Positions 1 to 37,529 of a stretch of DNA of 64,000 bases are shown here, piece after piece. This stretch comes from Meghimatium bilineatum. Taxonomy: Eukaryota; Mollusca; Gastropoda; Stylommatophora; Philomycidae. The position numbers and the translations under genes were made by a program. Positions within the stretch are counted from its first letter, which is position 1, and each line of letters starts with the position of its first letter. Where the stretch lies: the NCBI GenBank assembly GCA_034231615.1, contig CM067298.1:49457832-49521831 (forward strand), given 5' to 3'. The notes beneath the pieces are model-generated. The model saw nothing but the letters and a program-made list of their open reading frames with translations, did no database searches and was not told where the DNA came from.

Positions 1-390
1 ATTCAATTGTCTTTATCATTACTTTATTAAGTCCCCATATTTTATATCCGTAAATTGCTTCTGAAATATGACTGAAATATATACTTAACTCTCCTTTTAC
101 TGCCATTTCTCTTCATCTGCTCATTTTTACTATAGTGTTTGATGTGCTGAACAATATGAATTCATAAAGCAGGAAATTTGTAACTTTGATGTTCATTTTA
201 ATGTGAAAATTTGACATGTGAATCTTACTTTGCATACATTTTTCTACATTTAAATTACTCATCTATCTCAACATGTAGCTCCTATTATTTATGATGTATT
301 CCACTCCGGTTCCATCTAAATCTCCTATAGTAATATGCATGCAGATATACTTTACTTTAATGTTCAGTCTGTTTATTATATCAGGTTTTT
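1..390. other. AT-rich sequence, nothing recognised
   Basis: No open frame or repeat was identified. It should lie in the intron downstream of exon 7 of the SLC17-like gene, or between its last exons. Confidence 0.4.
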
Positions 391-394
391 TCTG

Positions 395-1010
395 TAGCTT
401 GCCGAAGGGTTTGGGTTCAAAACGTTGAATTTCTGTATTTGTCTTATTAGTAAGATTAAATTTTAATCATTAAAAAAATTGTTTAAAATGTATTGGAGGA
501 GAGAGGTAAGCTAGTTGATAGTGAACCTGCTGGGTAAAAGCAGTAAGGAAGGAACTGGCAACCCGCCAAATTGTACTGTGGCTTAGTACATGAAGATATA
601 TCTTCCTTACCAACGAAAGACTGCTGCCATTGGAACAGTCTTTCTCTTTTTTAAACTGTACAGACAGTTTACCTAGTTTCCATTTTTTATTTTCTCTAAT
701 GATATGAAATTTAGTTTTACAATTAGTATCCTGCCAACGATTGTAATTAGTGAACGTTTAGGTGTTAGAGTTTAGATTGTCGTATATTTTATTCATACAA
801 TTCTCTAATAATTGTCGCTTTAAGTTATCTTCGCACATAGCAAAAGTGAAATGAAAGACAAAACTGCAATAAAATTGTCTACCACATGGTAAATAGAAGG
901 TTGTAAAACAGCAACATTTAAGTTTCAGAAATAAGACGAATAAACAGATTCAACGTTTCGATCACAATGGCTTTGTCACAATAAGAACAAATACAAAAAC
1001 TGAATTATAT
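395..1010. repeat. Diverged inverted repeat pair
   Basis: The stretch around 410-455 (CAAAACGTTGAATTTCTG, then a TTTGTCTTATTAG run) recurs inverted around 925-1000, where the reverse strand reads CGAAACGTTGAATCTGTTTA. The arms are about 50 bp with mismatches and may be the ends of an old non-autonomous element or two opposite insertions. Confidence 0.35.
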
Positions 1011-1205
1011 TTTTTTTTAAACTTTGTTGAAAAGAAGGTATCTAGGCATCCATGTTACTATTGGAGAAATAAAAATCAAATCTATTTAACCATTTTTTTT
1101 TCAATTGTTAACAATTTATTGGAGGGGCGCGGTAACCTAGTTGATAGTCAGCTAGAAAGGAAAAGGCAGCAAGGAAGTTACATTTATTTTCGTAATGGGC
1201 CATTT
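489..1205 (+). repeat. Two direct copies of a dispersed repeat
   Basis: Positions 489-565 and 1118-1185 share TATTGGAGG, GGTAA, CCTAGTTGATAGT or CTAGTTGATAGT, and a purine-rich segment ending AAGGAAG. The copies are about 630 bp apart in the same orientation. Probably SINE fragments; the family is not identified. Confidence 0.4.
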
Positions 1206-1380
1206 GAGTTCTCGAGTCAATGAACGAGCAGATAAACTGTCGTCATGCGCGATTGTAGCAATGGATCGAGCTGACGTTTTGAACTCCATAAAAAATATAG
1301 CACACGAGAGTGAGACTAGTGTGGATGATGATTACTTTTCAATTGCTAGGATTTAAGATCAGGGTTTTAAGTACGTGTTG

Positions 1381-1730
1381 GTTGGTTAGTTGGTTGGTTG
1401 GTTGCTGATCCAGCGGTCCATGGGCTCATGCCCTTTGACCTAATGCCATTCAATGGCATTATATTGCTGGAAAGTCTGTGGATTTTCGGCCCACCCGGGG
1501 ACAGAGCCAGGGAATAACTATCACACCTCCAGGAAGGTAGGTTTCAACCTATGTACTGCTCCTAGCCACTGTAGCTAAGATAGGGTTCACTGTGCTTATT
1601 CCCCGCCACCAATTGACTACTGGTTATGCCGAACTTCTCTATTGCTCCAGGCATGCAACCAAATGTTCAAGTCAAAAGGATTGTCACGTCCTGGGTCACT
1701 GTGCCCCTATGATGGGTTTCAGCCATAGGA
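1381..1730 (+). repeat. Dispersed SINE-like repeat, family with GCTGATCCAGCGG
   Basis: Begins with a TTGG-rich run followed by GCTGATCCAGCGGTCCATGG and later CCAGGAAGGTAGGTTTCAAC. A diverged copy starts at about 60617. It is less AT-rich than its surroundings. No protein-coding potential. Confidence 0.5.
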
Positions 1731-1861
1731 AAAAAACAGTGATGTAAGTTTCCTCCTCCCCAGTGCTGCACAGTACATCTCTGGATCCCTCCCAACCACA
1801 GAGGGATATACATATACATTCAGGTAAACATGAAACACATTTCGACAGGAAAATAAAAGCA

Positions 1862-2005
1862 AAATTGTATAGATGACATGCCATGAAGCTTCTATAAGAA
1901 GATAACCTCAATATAACGGTATGTCATCCACTAAGGTTTTCTGTTGCATGGGTGGTTTGTCTAGTGGGCCATTGGTGAGACCTACAGACGCAACCACATG
2001 CCTAA
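1862..2005 (-). repeat. 5' part of the roughly 400-bp SINE-like repeat (minus copy)
   Basis: The reverse complement matches the first 145 bp or so of the copies at 26637 and 46128 (GGTCTCACCAATGGCCCACT, then CTTCTTATAGAAGCTTCATG). The 3' part with the LINE-like tail is absent, so it is truncated or belongs to a related subfamily. Confidence 0.6.
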
Positions 2006-2714
2006 TACGTGTTGGTATGAAGGAACATTTTGGTGGACGCAAAAGAATGATGGACAACCAGCAGATGGCCGATACTTTCAGTAGAAGTGTAATTACGGAT
2101 ACACCCAGAGAGAAATCGGAGCAACTATGGGCATGCCCAGTTTGAAGTGATGTTGATACAACAACTAACTAACTATGTGAGATATAGATGGATATAACAT
2201 AAAGTACAACATAAATATAAGTTAAACTTTGAGAATGTAAGTAGGTAATGTAAATGAAGAAACATATATGAGAATTAGGATTCACAAGTCAAAGTCACAA
2301 ATTAAAATGAACATAACTTTCCTGATCTACGAAATCTGAAAACAGCCTCATCCCATCAAACAGTGAGAAAAAATTTCAGGTGAAAGACGAGAAAAATGAG
2401 ACTACCTTGTTCATAGTCGTTTCCAAGTGGGCACAATTATAAACAGAGGAACTGCATCTTGAGGTAGACCATGCGAAACCGCCACTTTTGCGACCCAAAT
2501 CAACACAATGTATTTCCACAAGGATAACTTTGATATCCATGGTAGTGTCACATGCTTGTCTAGAAACATAATCTATTCACTCATTTGTAAATAATGCCAT
2601 CTTACATGCAATGTGAAAACTGGTTTGAGACATGGGGACCGTATTGAATGCACCTCTATGATATTCATCTAGATGAAAGGAGGCGTGTGGTCTCTCATTT
2701 CAACTAACCCAGCT

Positions 2715-2870
2715 ACAGCCGGTCATTAGATATCTCGGTAACAGCTATCCACTCTTGCAAATCAGTCCACACGAGCCGTTTCGACGTGAAAAACCACCTT
2801 ATTCATGCCGTGTGCACTCTTCATCCGTATAATATTAATATATCACATTCATTTATCTTGCATTTCTCTT
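2715..2870 (+). repeat. Dispersed repeat shared with 15590-15725
   Basis: Shares with 15590-15725 the ordered blocks TCGGTAACAGCTATCCAC, GAGCCGTTTCGAC, TTATTCATGCCG and TCATTCATTT. Identity looks like about 75% by eye. Orientation is nominal; no coding function seen. Confidence 0.5.
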
Positions 2871-2939
2871 GATACTTCTATTGGGCTCATGTATTCTCAA
2901 TACATATTTAGAACTAATGTAGTTTCATTATTTCAGACT

Positions 2940-3345
2940 TACTTCCGTGGGGTGAGTCATGACCGTCTGCAAAAGTAAAGAAGACGTTCGATTCCCACCA
3001 TGCCCCCGTATCCGGGAACAAAGATAAGCGTGAGTTTTCGTAGTGATGCCAGCCTTTAAACTCTCTCTAATGACTTCATCCATCCCCTACGAACATCACC
3101 TGTTTTGATTTCTGAATCATATTCAGTGAATCACTTAGTATGCACGCATGGGAATAGGCTTGCGATTTCAGCCAATTAAGTGCCTGCGTTACGGCAAACA
3201 CTTCCATTGTTAGATTGCTTGTTTTTGCAGTAAAGGCACCACTGGCTTCGTTTACAGTTCTTTCTATTGCGCAGGCAGTAAAAGTCCATGCGCATCGGTC
3301 GTGACGGTGACCGACCCGTCTGTGTAAATCACAACATCTGTGTCA
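2940..3345 (-). pseudogene. RNase H domain relic of a non-LTR retrotransposon
   Basis: The reverse strand reads VVIYTDGSVT, then after a frame change TVNEASGAFTAKTSNLTMEV, FAVTQALNWL and ILSDSLNMIQKS. These are the D, E and D segments of a retrotransposon RNase H. Frames are broken and no reverse transcriptase is adjacent. It lies beyond exon 7 of the SLC17-like gene. Same lineage as 21700-22720 and 39780-40910. Confidence 0.7.
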
Positions 3346-3674
3346 TCGGTATTCTCTCAGATGAATGCCCTGATCACAGCATCCACGCTCCGTTTGCATG
3401 TTCGCTTGCGATGGAGAAACACAACAATCATCATCATGCCTAGGAGATGCCCTATATTGTTTATTAAGACTATTTTTATATACAGGGACATTCTTAACAT
3501 ACATAGGAACGAGACACGCATCCCTGCCAATATCAGTCAGCAAAATCATACAGTAAGTGATGTTAAACGTCTTTATTTAATGTGGCATCTTCATTGACTG
3601 ATTTCGTCATCATTCTTCATGTAATATTGTACTAGCACTATATGCGACATATATTTAATCATTATTTTATTTAC

Positions 3675-29703
<26,029 letters not shown>

Positions 29704-29707
<4 letters not shown>

Positions 29708-29715
29708 ACTTGCAT
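29704..29715 (-). promoter_or_regulatory. Three-codon upstream ORF overlapping the SLC17-like start codon
   Basis: On the minus strand ATGCAAGTATGA reads Met-Gln-Val-stop, and its stop codon overlaps the main ATG (ATGA). Such stop-start overlaps can lower or tune translation. Whether this segment is transcribed as leader is inferred from the exon model. Confidence 0.4.
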
Positions 29716-31240
29716 GTAGTTCTGTTCAGTATAGAAACAAGATAGCTTGTTGTTCTGTCCGTCAAGTTGATATACTCGCCAATATCTTACGTTTCCTTCC
29801 CGTCACTTCTTCTCAGAGTTCAGGCATTTTGGTGTCACAATGACTGCAACGATATGTACAGCTAAAAATGACATGTCATCTCAGTACAGAAATATTTATG
29901 TATTTTCGATACTCGTTAAATTTGAAGAAGTGTAAACAGACTGAGGAGAATTCAAGTTTATACCATATGCAATAATAGGCAAATTAAAACGCATATTTTG
30001 CACTGTTTTGTTTTATGTTTCTACTTAATATAATGTATGCCTTCTACTACGATACTACGAGCTAGTCACTCTGGTCATTTAATGTGTATTCCTTGTGGTA
30101 AGATATAATCCTTTCAACGTGTACGTGAATTTAATTGTCATATCAAATCGATTTAATGAATGAAAAAATGAAAGTTTCAATTCAGCGAACCACAACCTCC
30201 AAGATATAATTTAACATAACATCATTAACTAAGACCTTTGCCTAATTCAAATTCCGCTGCAACTAGTGTACATCAAAACCACTTAGCAATGACAACAACA
30301 TAACTAGAAATACTGCCTAGAAAATCGCCACAGCCAAAACATTTTATTTATTACAAACTCAAGACTAAAACATACTACCAACAATATTATATAAATGCAC
30401 TGAATATGATTGTGCATTATTTTGAAACACAATGACATGCGGCTGTGAGACCATCTCATTGTATTTAACAGCTGTGTGTGTCTATTTCTTGTTCGCTGGT
30501 GTTTTTATTGTCCCTGTTAAAGCGTAACGTGGAAACAGATATTATTCCTTTATGTCTGTTATTTCTCATTCACATAATTTTTGATATTTATTAGTTATTA
30601 ATAATTGACAATACAGCATGAACATAGTTGTTATCGCTTCTTAGTTTTCTTACTGCGGCACTTTGTCGAATATCCTTCATTAATCTGTTTATTATTTACC
30701 AACAACAGTTCTGTATATTTATGCAGGTGTATTCTAAACAATAATTATATTATATGAATTATTTGATGTTAAGTCAAGTTGTTATTGTATACACTATTAA
30801 ACATATTCATGTATTAGTTACAGATACCTAATAATAGCATACTATCTCTTACCATACCATTACACTCACAATGCGACACTGGAATATCCCAGATGGTACA
30901 TTGATGTAAATGATGCACGAGACATGCGCTGTACTCTATTTATACATGTGGTTCTTAATTGTGAACGTTAATAGCTGAGTCATGACCGTATTCAGTAAAT
31001 GACATATTGGTTAATGGGAAATCCAGACTTCTGACTGATATCACTCATGTGACTGTTCCCTTTATTTTCAATGGCTGTCACACAAAGTATAATCATATTG
31101 ACCAATGCAAATCGCCGTAATAGTCAAGTCATTAAGAAGTATTTTTTACATTTCACCAATGGTCTTACAATATAGATAGTCATGACTGGGTGGAAACATA
31201 CTACTTATAATAATGTAGTTTGTTTGTTTGTTTTGATTTC
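29716..31240. other. Upstream of the SLC17-like start, no promoter element identified
   Basis: This should hold the 5' UTR and promoter if the first exon model is right. No convincing TATA box, CpG-rich patch or 5' UTR exon could be chosen by eye; the sequence is AT-rich throughout. Confidence 0.3.
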
Positions 31241-31249
31241 GCTCCTTTG

Positions 31250-31375
31250 TAACCATCGTGTCCGTGCGATTTCCGCCGGGAGCGTGATTACGTTGTGCCA
31301 CCATTATATGCCTTGTAGGTCTAGCACATCCGATTTCGGCATGCCTTGACAATTCGGGTGGGCTACCCTTAGCCT
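31250..31375 (+). repeat. Repeat carrying the CATCCGAYTTCGGCATG core
   Basis: Contains GCACATCCGATTTCGGCATG. The same core occurs at about 44804, 50847 and, inverted, about 58050. Probably one SINE superfamily with a conserved central block. Confidence 0.45.
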
Positions 31376-31499
31376 GTAACAGCCTCTATATCTGTCTCCA
31401 GGCACGCGTAGTGGCGACTCTTCGCCCAGACGATTTTTGCTCTAGTCTGACTCGTACGAGGTGTTCCACTGTCTATGAACTTGCTTCGTGTAATTGGAC

Positions 31500-31935
31500 G
31501 TGCTGTGCCTGTGCCCATTGGGTACTGAACCGTTTCTCATCCGTGAGCCTGGTTCCTTAAGGGGAAGAACTCAACAGAGGAGTTGGGCCCTGGCTCTTTC
31601 GCCCTCTTAGCCGAGGTGTCATTCACCGACATCGTGTACCCCTTGTCCAAGTTCGAGTCTCACACCGCGCGTTTTAGAGCAAGGCATTCGCGAGCTGATC
31701 GTCCTTGTCCCAATAGCGCCTGAGCCCATCAGGTACTGAATCCGTTCTCTCTGCAAGTGTACTTCCGGTATAGGAAACCTTGACAGTAGAGTTGGACCAG
31801 GACTACCATCGTTGTCCCTTTCTTGCCTAAGCCCATCGGGTACAGAACCCTTTCTCTTCGCGAGCATATTTCCGGTTTAGGAAGGCTCGACATTAGAGTT
31901 GGATTAGGTCTTCTTGCTTTACCAAACGCCAATGA
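31500..31935. repeat. Degenerate GC-rich tandem repeat, unit about 107 bp
   Basis: The block GCCCATCGGGTACTGAACC (with variants) starts near 31513, 31724 and 31831. Each is followed by a CTC-rich stretch, TTCCGGTWTAGGAA and a GAGTTGG motif. 31513 to 31724 is twice the 107-bp step, so a middle unit has probably decayed. Minus-strand frames across it simply reflect the repeat. Confidence 0.6.
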
Positions 31936-33505
31936 ATGGTGTCTGGGTCTCCTGCCTGTAAGGAACTCAGGTAACTAGATGCTCGTCTCGAGCTGACGGA
32001 GCTTGTAGTTCCCCTTTCCTAGATACTTTTCACTTTCTATTTGCAGTTCACGCTGCCCTCTAGCGATGTTCTGCCCTTTCAATATTTCATTGTACTCGGT
32101 ATGAAATCTATTTGTCTCTCGCCATGCATCTACCTTTACGTGCATTTTACATTGGCCGCCCCTCCAATATTCGGACTGGACTGACTAGCTTCACTGTATG
32201 TCGACAGTGTCGCTATATGTGGTGATGCTGATGGTGTCGGATATATTGTCTGTCTTTTGTGCAGTCAAATCTCTTTCCATCTGCTACCTCCAGATTCTCG
32301 GACACGATTTCCAAATGATTTGGCCAGAATCAGCTCAAGCTGCTGTATTTCTGTTTCCAGGGTGCACCGCGTGGAGGTACATTTGGGATCTTGGTGATCT
32401 GCTAACCCTGGGTCCGCCTAGAACAATGCGTTCCCTTCGCACCCCTAATAATGTAGTGATTCGTAACCTGTGATGCGAAGACCTGAAGAAAGTATGCGTG
32501 TGCATTAGCAAGAAATGCATAGGGAGACACCAACTAGGACAGATATTGTTGGCATTTGTGTCAATGTTTATACAGTTGAAATCAGGGATGGAAAAATACA
32601 GCTATCATACCATACATGATCTGCAAACACGTTTATTTATGGCCCACCAGATTGATGTAAAGGTACTATATGCACTGTGATTGAGTTCAGAAGACATTAC
32701 CCGAGACTTAAAACGCGATTATGCCCCATATAGCACGACAAAAGGTTAACCAGCAAATGCAAAAAAGGTTGCCCATAGCTAAAGAATTACCTAATTAAAT
32801 GCCGCGTAAGATTGTGAGCTATCGAACGACAGAGCAAGCTGTACTACTATCTAGGAGAAATACTTCTGGAAACATCAGGAAATGAGAACGAGTAAATAAA
32901 TATCCGACACAAATTATCGAGCAGATAAACTATAGGTGCATACATATCATGTCGTAATGATAACGCGACAATTATTATCCGCGACATTATTGAGGGGAAA
33001 ATGCTGACTGTCATCATGTGTATATAAATTTTCGCACAGGGTAGATTAATCGCTGAATTTAAACACAAGAATACTAATCATATTGAAGTTCGATACTGCA
33101 CAATGTCAAAGTAAAATATTAAATGCCTTTTAGCCATCTTAAATATTATATATCGGGAAACTGATTCTTGTTTCCGCTCCAGCAGACTTGGGATGCAGCA
33201 GAAATACAGCCTCAACGTCCCAGTAGGATGCTAATTGTATGATCGTCGGATCTTCCAAAGAGGAGATGATTTTCTCAGCGCAACTTATGTCACTGTCATT
33301 TCTACAACATATCACGATACCACCTTCTGCATCGATTTCTACAATATGTAGTAAATCAACGGCCCTATTTCTTCAATACAATGTCTTAATCCGCAGCATT
33401 TGGCAACCAATCACTACTGCTTCAGTTTCTCTTAATAGTGCATAAATAGTGCAGTTTATCCATGGAATACCTTGCAATTCCGAATTGTTAAATAGCGAGA
33501 CTCAT
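31936..33505. other. No recognised gene
   Basis: 31940-32490 is richer in GC and may belong to the same repeat unit as 31250-31935. Plus and minus frames around 32198-32520 carry no family motif. The rest is AT-rich. Confidence 0.3.
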
Positions 33506-33506
33506 T

Positions 33507-33508
<2 letters not shown>

Positions 33509-33597
<89 letters not shown>

Positions 33598-33604
33598 GCA
33601 TATA
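33509..33604. repeat. (TA)n microsatellite
   Basis: About 95 bp of nearly pure TA with a few TG and CA steps. The Ile-Tyr open frames across it are artefacts. Confidence 0.95.
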
Positions 33605-34059
33605 TACGATTATACATTTGTACTTATACATTATGAAATTATTTTGACGAATATTAACTGCAGTTTTTACTTTTCGAATGCGAATTTGAACTCCATCTTT
33701 ATTCATACAGTGTGACAGCTGGAGACCATGGTAAGTGTAGGAACAAGTAGTGTCCTGTTCGAAGCAGTCTACGTTTACAAGATATATTAAACATATGAAT
33801 TGGGCGGGGGGGGGGTGTTTGGAAAAGTAAATAATATCCACGGAAAACTAAGTCACATATCACGGAAAAGGATGCAAGTAAATACGTAAATTATTCCTAG
33901 TTACGTAGTATAAGGTGTACTCTTGTCAGTGATTAAATGTTGTGGTAATATAAATACATTACATTTGTATCGACTACGAACTGGAATATAAAGATTACGG
34001 TTCATGGTTGAGTTGGAGACAGCGACATTTGTTGTTGGATGATATCAAAATAATCTATC

Positions 34060-34250
34060 ATTGATGTTGTAGTGGCTATATTACATGTAAAGGTATACCA
34101 AGAAGACGATGGACTGACGACATTAAAGATAATATGAATACATCGCTAGAAAATGCAAGCCGCATCGCCCAAGACAGAGGGAGGTTCAGAGAGTTCATTG
34201 GGAAGACAACAATCTGGAAGGAATACGTCACATGACACAACGGTATACCT
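34060..34250 (+). pseudogene. LINE C-terminal tail
   Basis: Reads GIPRRRWTDDIKDNMNTSLE, then NASRIAQDRGRFREFIGKTT and IWKEYVT stop. Nearly the same text occurs at the end of the minus-strand LINE at 48590 (TDDIKDKMNTSLRNASRIVQ), so both are 3' ends of one family. Confidence 0.85.
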
Positions 34251-34255
34251 ATACT

Positions 34256-34435
34256 AACTCTATTAGTAGTAGTAGTATTAATAGTATTAGTAGTAGTATT
34301 AGTATTAGTATTAATAGTATTAGTAGTAGTATTAATAGTATTAGTAGTAGTATTAATAGTATTAGTAGTAGTATTAATATTATTAGTAGTAGTATTAGTA
34401 GTAGAATTAGAAGTAATGCGTGTAGCAGTAATAGT
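34256..34435. repeat. (AGT/ATT)n imperfect trinucleotide array
   Basis: Alternating ATTAGTAGTAGTATTAATAG blocks for about 170 bp, directly after the LINE tail. This is where such LINEs often end in short tandem repeats. The Ser-Ile-Asn-rich frame is an artefact. Confidence 0.9.
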
Positions 34436-35045
34436 AGTGGTTGTTATTTAATGCAAATAGATGTAGTTATTGTACCTTTAGTTACAGTAGTAGTACAGTG
34501 GGGATAGGTTTAAGTGGACATTAGGTAATTATTCTTATATTTCTGTGGTTGCTCTCAAACACCTACATATTAGCAGTGCGTAGTCTGGAGAACGAAACAC
34601 GCTATGTAATGGTCTACAGACTTGGTACGATAGATACGCATTTTGGTCACAAACATTCGACTAAAGCATGGCTCCTTGGTCACTTTGAAGGTATATAGGA
34701 TGGGATAGCCAACTACAACATAATCTCTTTAGTCGCTTAGTACGACATGCATAAATATTAGCAGTGTTAAGGTCTATCCCCTTTCAAAACACATCCAAAA
34801 AACGGCAATCTCTAAAATAATCTTACCTCTCATAACACTATCTTTATCAAAGTTATATTATCTTATTTACAAAAGTATAGAATAAAATGCGTCACGAAAA
34901 GTGGTTTGCATATTTCTTAAATATGCTCCATTTTCTCAACCAAGCGTTTCTGATCTACACAAGCAATGCTTTGACCAAATGAAATGTTCGATAAAAAATG
35001 TAGAAGTGTTTCGATGAGACTTATGAAATGTCTGGATACAATTTT
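34436..35045. other. No recognised feature
   Basis: AT-rich, no motif seen on either strand. Confidence 0.35.
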
Positions 35046-35049
35046 TACC

Positions 35050-35325
35050 ACGTAGTCGTAACCTTCGATAACAGTTACCATGTTGTTCCGACAGGCCGAC
35101 GTTGTGCTTGAACTAGTTACGTCCACGGCGTGGGGTTGGCGGAACAACAAAGAAACCTGTCACAAGGGTCAGAGTTGTGCCCTGATGTCGACGTCTGCTT
35201 CGGCGGCATTGGACTCGAAACACCATCGAATCGAATGACTGCTGGAACAGAGGGCGGAGTACTTATGGGAATGCCCCACGTACTGTGAGGCCAGTTTTCT
35301 AATCAAGAATCAAGAATCTGGATAA
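35050..35325 (+). repeat. SINE-like repeat, 3' part only
   Basis: Matches the body and tail of the repeat at 26637, starting CGTAGTCGTAACCTTCGATA and ending CAAGAATCAAGAATC. The first 130 bp or so are missing, as in 5' truncated retroposition. Confidence 0.75.
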
Positions 35326-36490
35326 TTTTAAACAACTTTCAAAGTATCATTTTATAGTGATATATGAGCATATAGGCATTTCATTTCTTTTTAGTTACAA
35401 ATAATTTTCAATATTCTAATTAATTAACACTTAGTAATATTTCTTAAAGGAAGTCACCACGTACCTTTGTTAAAACATTGAAATCTATTTCATTGTGCGG
35501 CATCATAAATATCTGTCAAATATAGTGAACAATACTACTCAGAGTTGGTAGGCAAAACAGAAGGTAACTGGCAATAATTATGCCAGTTGTAAACAAACCA
35601 CATGATTCTAAAACGTCCAGTGGCAGCATCATCCACGGTAAGAATAAATGCTATATAGCAGCAGACGTTGACGTTTATGAAATAGCAATTAACGTTTTGG
35701 ATTATAATAATTATTTACCAGGATAGGGTGTGTGTGTGTGTGTGTGTGTGTTGGCACGCCTTTCCCAATATGAGCGTGGTCATTGATGCTGATTGCGAAT
35801 TATGTTACTGGCTATACTTGAGCAATGTTCGTACTAGTGGCTAAGCAGTTACTTCAGACATTAAGATATGCATTAAATGACTGGTTAGAAAAATAAAAAT
35901 AAAGAAACTTGGCAGAGTAAATATTATTGGCACGAATTTAAACAAATATATTGGACAACGAGTTTAAAAAAAAAATTGAACACACACTACGGTGGTGTTT
36001 ACAGATTGCGCGTTGCTATAGGTGATGTGATTAGTGCAAAGGCGAAAATAAAATACGTGAGACCTGTGTCTTGCTGATCAATAATTATATGTCTCAAAGA
36101 AAAGACGTGCTGATAACTAATATTGAAAATCACAAAATACATTGTGTAATGATTTGAATCAGCAGCATTTTTATTACAATTTGATATCACACTAAAGTAT
36201 TACGATACCTTACAACTGACACGTGCTAGAAATACGACCGAACTATCCTGAAAGAAATGTTATACTTAAAATTAAAAACAACACACTAAAAGTACTTGAA
36301 CATTTTTGAAATCGTTAAAGCTTCATTAAAAAAAAAATCTTATTTTTCGAATGTAATTGCGGGTGTGAAAAGTGCATCTCATGCCCTGTTTGGTCATGTC
36401 AAGGTGTTATGATGTATGTAAACAATATGTCATCAAATGTAACAATGCATATTGTCATTCATATACAGTAGTATCTTATAACTTAGTAGT
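35326..36490. other. No recognised gene; one (GT)n run
   Basis: AT-rich. A (GT)n microsatellite lies at 35727-35752. Nothing else seen. Confidence 0.4.
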
Positions 36491-36496
36491 CAAATA

Positions 36497-36755
36497 GGGG
36501 CAACGTATCGTATTGGTTAATGCACTGGATTTGCATATGAGTGGTCTTGGGTTAATTCCTCTGTATGGCGAAAATGTTTTTCAGATTGCTACGGATCGAC
36601 CGTGCCTTAATTGGGTACTGGTTTAATCCAAGAAGTAAAAACTGCGAGGGAGCAATGATGGCTACCACCCTCATATATCATAGCCACTGAAATGTAAGAT
36701 CGCTAACATCGCAAACCACTACGACATTAACCAATTTTATGGGTTAACATTCTTA
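36497..36755 (+). repeat. tRNA-derived SINE, full plus-strand copy
   Basis: The head has a tRNA-like pol III promoter: an A-box region in CGTATTGGTTAATGCACTGG and a B-box-like TTGGGTTAATTCC. The body has AAAACTGCGAGGGAGCAATG, GCTACCACCCTCAT and GAAATGTAAGATCGCTAACA. The same order occurs inverted at 54200-54480 and 63138-63335. Transcribed by RNA polymerase III if alive; coding capacity none. Confidence 0.75.
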
Positions 36756-37014
36756 GAAATCAGCATATCGATAGATAGAACACATCAGCTAGTCTAGTCA
36801 TTAGCATGTACAATAAATATAGTTAAACTACTTGTATGACACATTATGTCCGAAATGTGTAGCTACATCGACTATGACAAGCTTAAACACATTCTCATAA
36901 AATGGAAATAGGATGCCTGTCTAATGAAATTATTTTCTGTGAATTTTTGCATTATTTGATACCAATGTGGAATTAAAGTGGGAAATTAGATGCAATAGAG
37001 AACTTGTTCTATAG

Positions 37015-37314
37015 AAGAATGCTGACAATACCATGAACTGCCAGGAAAACTAATTAGTAGGTGTTGAAATAGTCAAATGAGAGACAGAGCTTAATGAATA
37101 ATATAAGAAAAAGATAATCTTAATGTTTTGGCTACGTTATGAGACAAGGAGGGTTGACGAACATAGTCATAACAAAGTTTCAAGGCAACAGAGATAGATT
37201 GCGAAAACCTGAGAAAATATTAGTTTAACATCCTGGCATGGCAGGGAAACAAAAACGATCCTTATACATAATACTGGAGATAGAGAGCTGTGGAGAAAAC
37301 ATGATAGCCAAGAC
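37015..37314 (+). pseudogene. LINE C-terminal relic, interrupted by a hAT-like insertion
   Basis: Pieces such as FYRRMLTIP, ARKTN, ERQSLMNNIRKR, CFGYVMRQGGL and GMAGKQKRSLYIILEIESCG correspond to the tail of BovB/RTE-like proteins, with stops throughout. The 207-bp element at 37315-37521 sits in its last part. Confidence 0.65.
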
Positions 37315-37521
37315 CAATGATTCCCAACGTGGGGCCCAAGCTCCTCAGTGGAGCAATTTGATTTTCAGGGTGAATTTGAACAGGCAGTAATTAGACTTCA
37401 TTATGTAATAATTCAATTTTTGAATATAAAAATATGTATATGATACATATGGGGGGGGGGGTGTTCATAATTTTAGAAAGACTTCGGTGGGGCATTGTAC
37501 AACAGAGGTTGAGAAACACTG
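37315..37521. mobile_element. Non-autonomous hAT-like element (MITE)
   Basis: The left end CAATGATTCCCAAC and the reverse complement of the right end CAGTGTTTCTCAAC agree at 11 of 14 bases and look like Charlie-type hAT termini. Flanking 8-mers GCCAAGAC (37307-37314) and GCCTAGAC (37522-37529) differ at one base, as expected for an 8-bp hAT target duplication. The interior is non-coding with a G10 tract at 37451-37460. Confidence 0.7.
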
Positions 37522-37529
37522 GCCTAGAC

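Noticed and set aside
3343-3549. 68-codon minus frame as the next SLC17 exon
   Set aside because: It lacks the expected loop and TM7 motifs and overlaps the RNase H relic boundary; no matching acceptor.
33449-33841. 88- and 117-codon frames
   Set aside because: Most of each is translated (TA)n.
34232-34507. 91-codon Ser/Ile/Asn-rich frame
   Set aside because: Translation of the AGT/ATT array.
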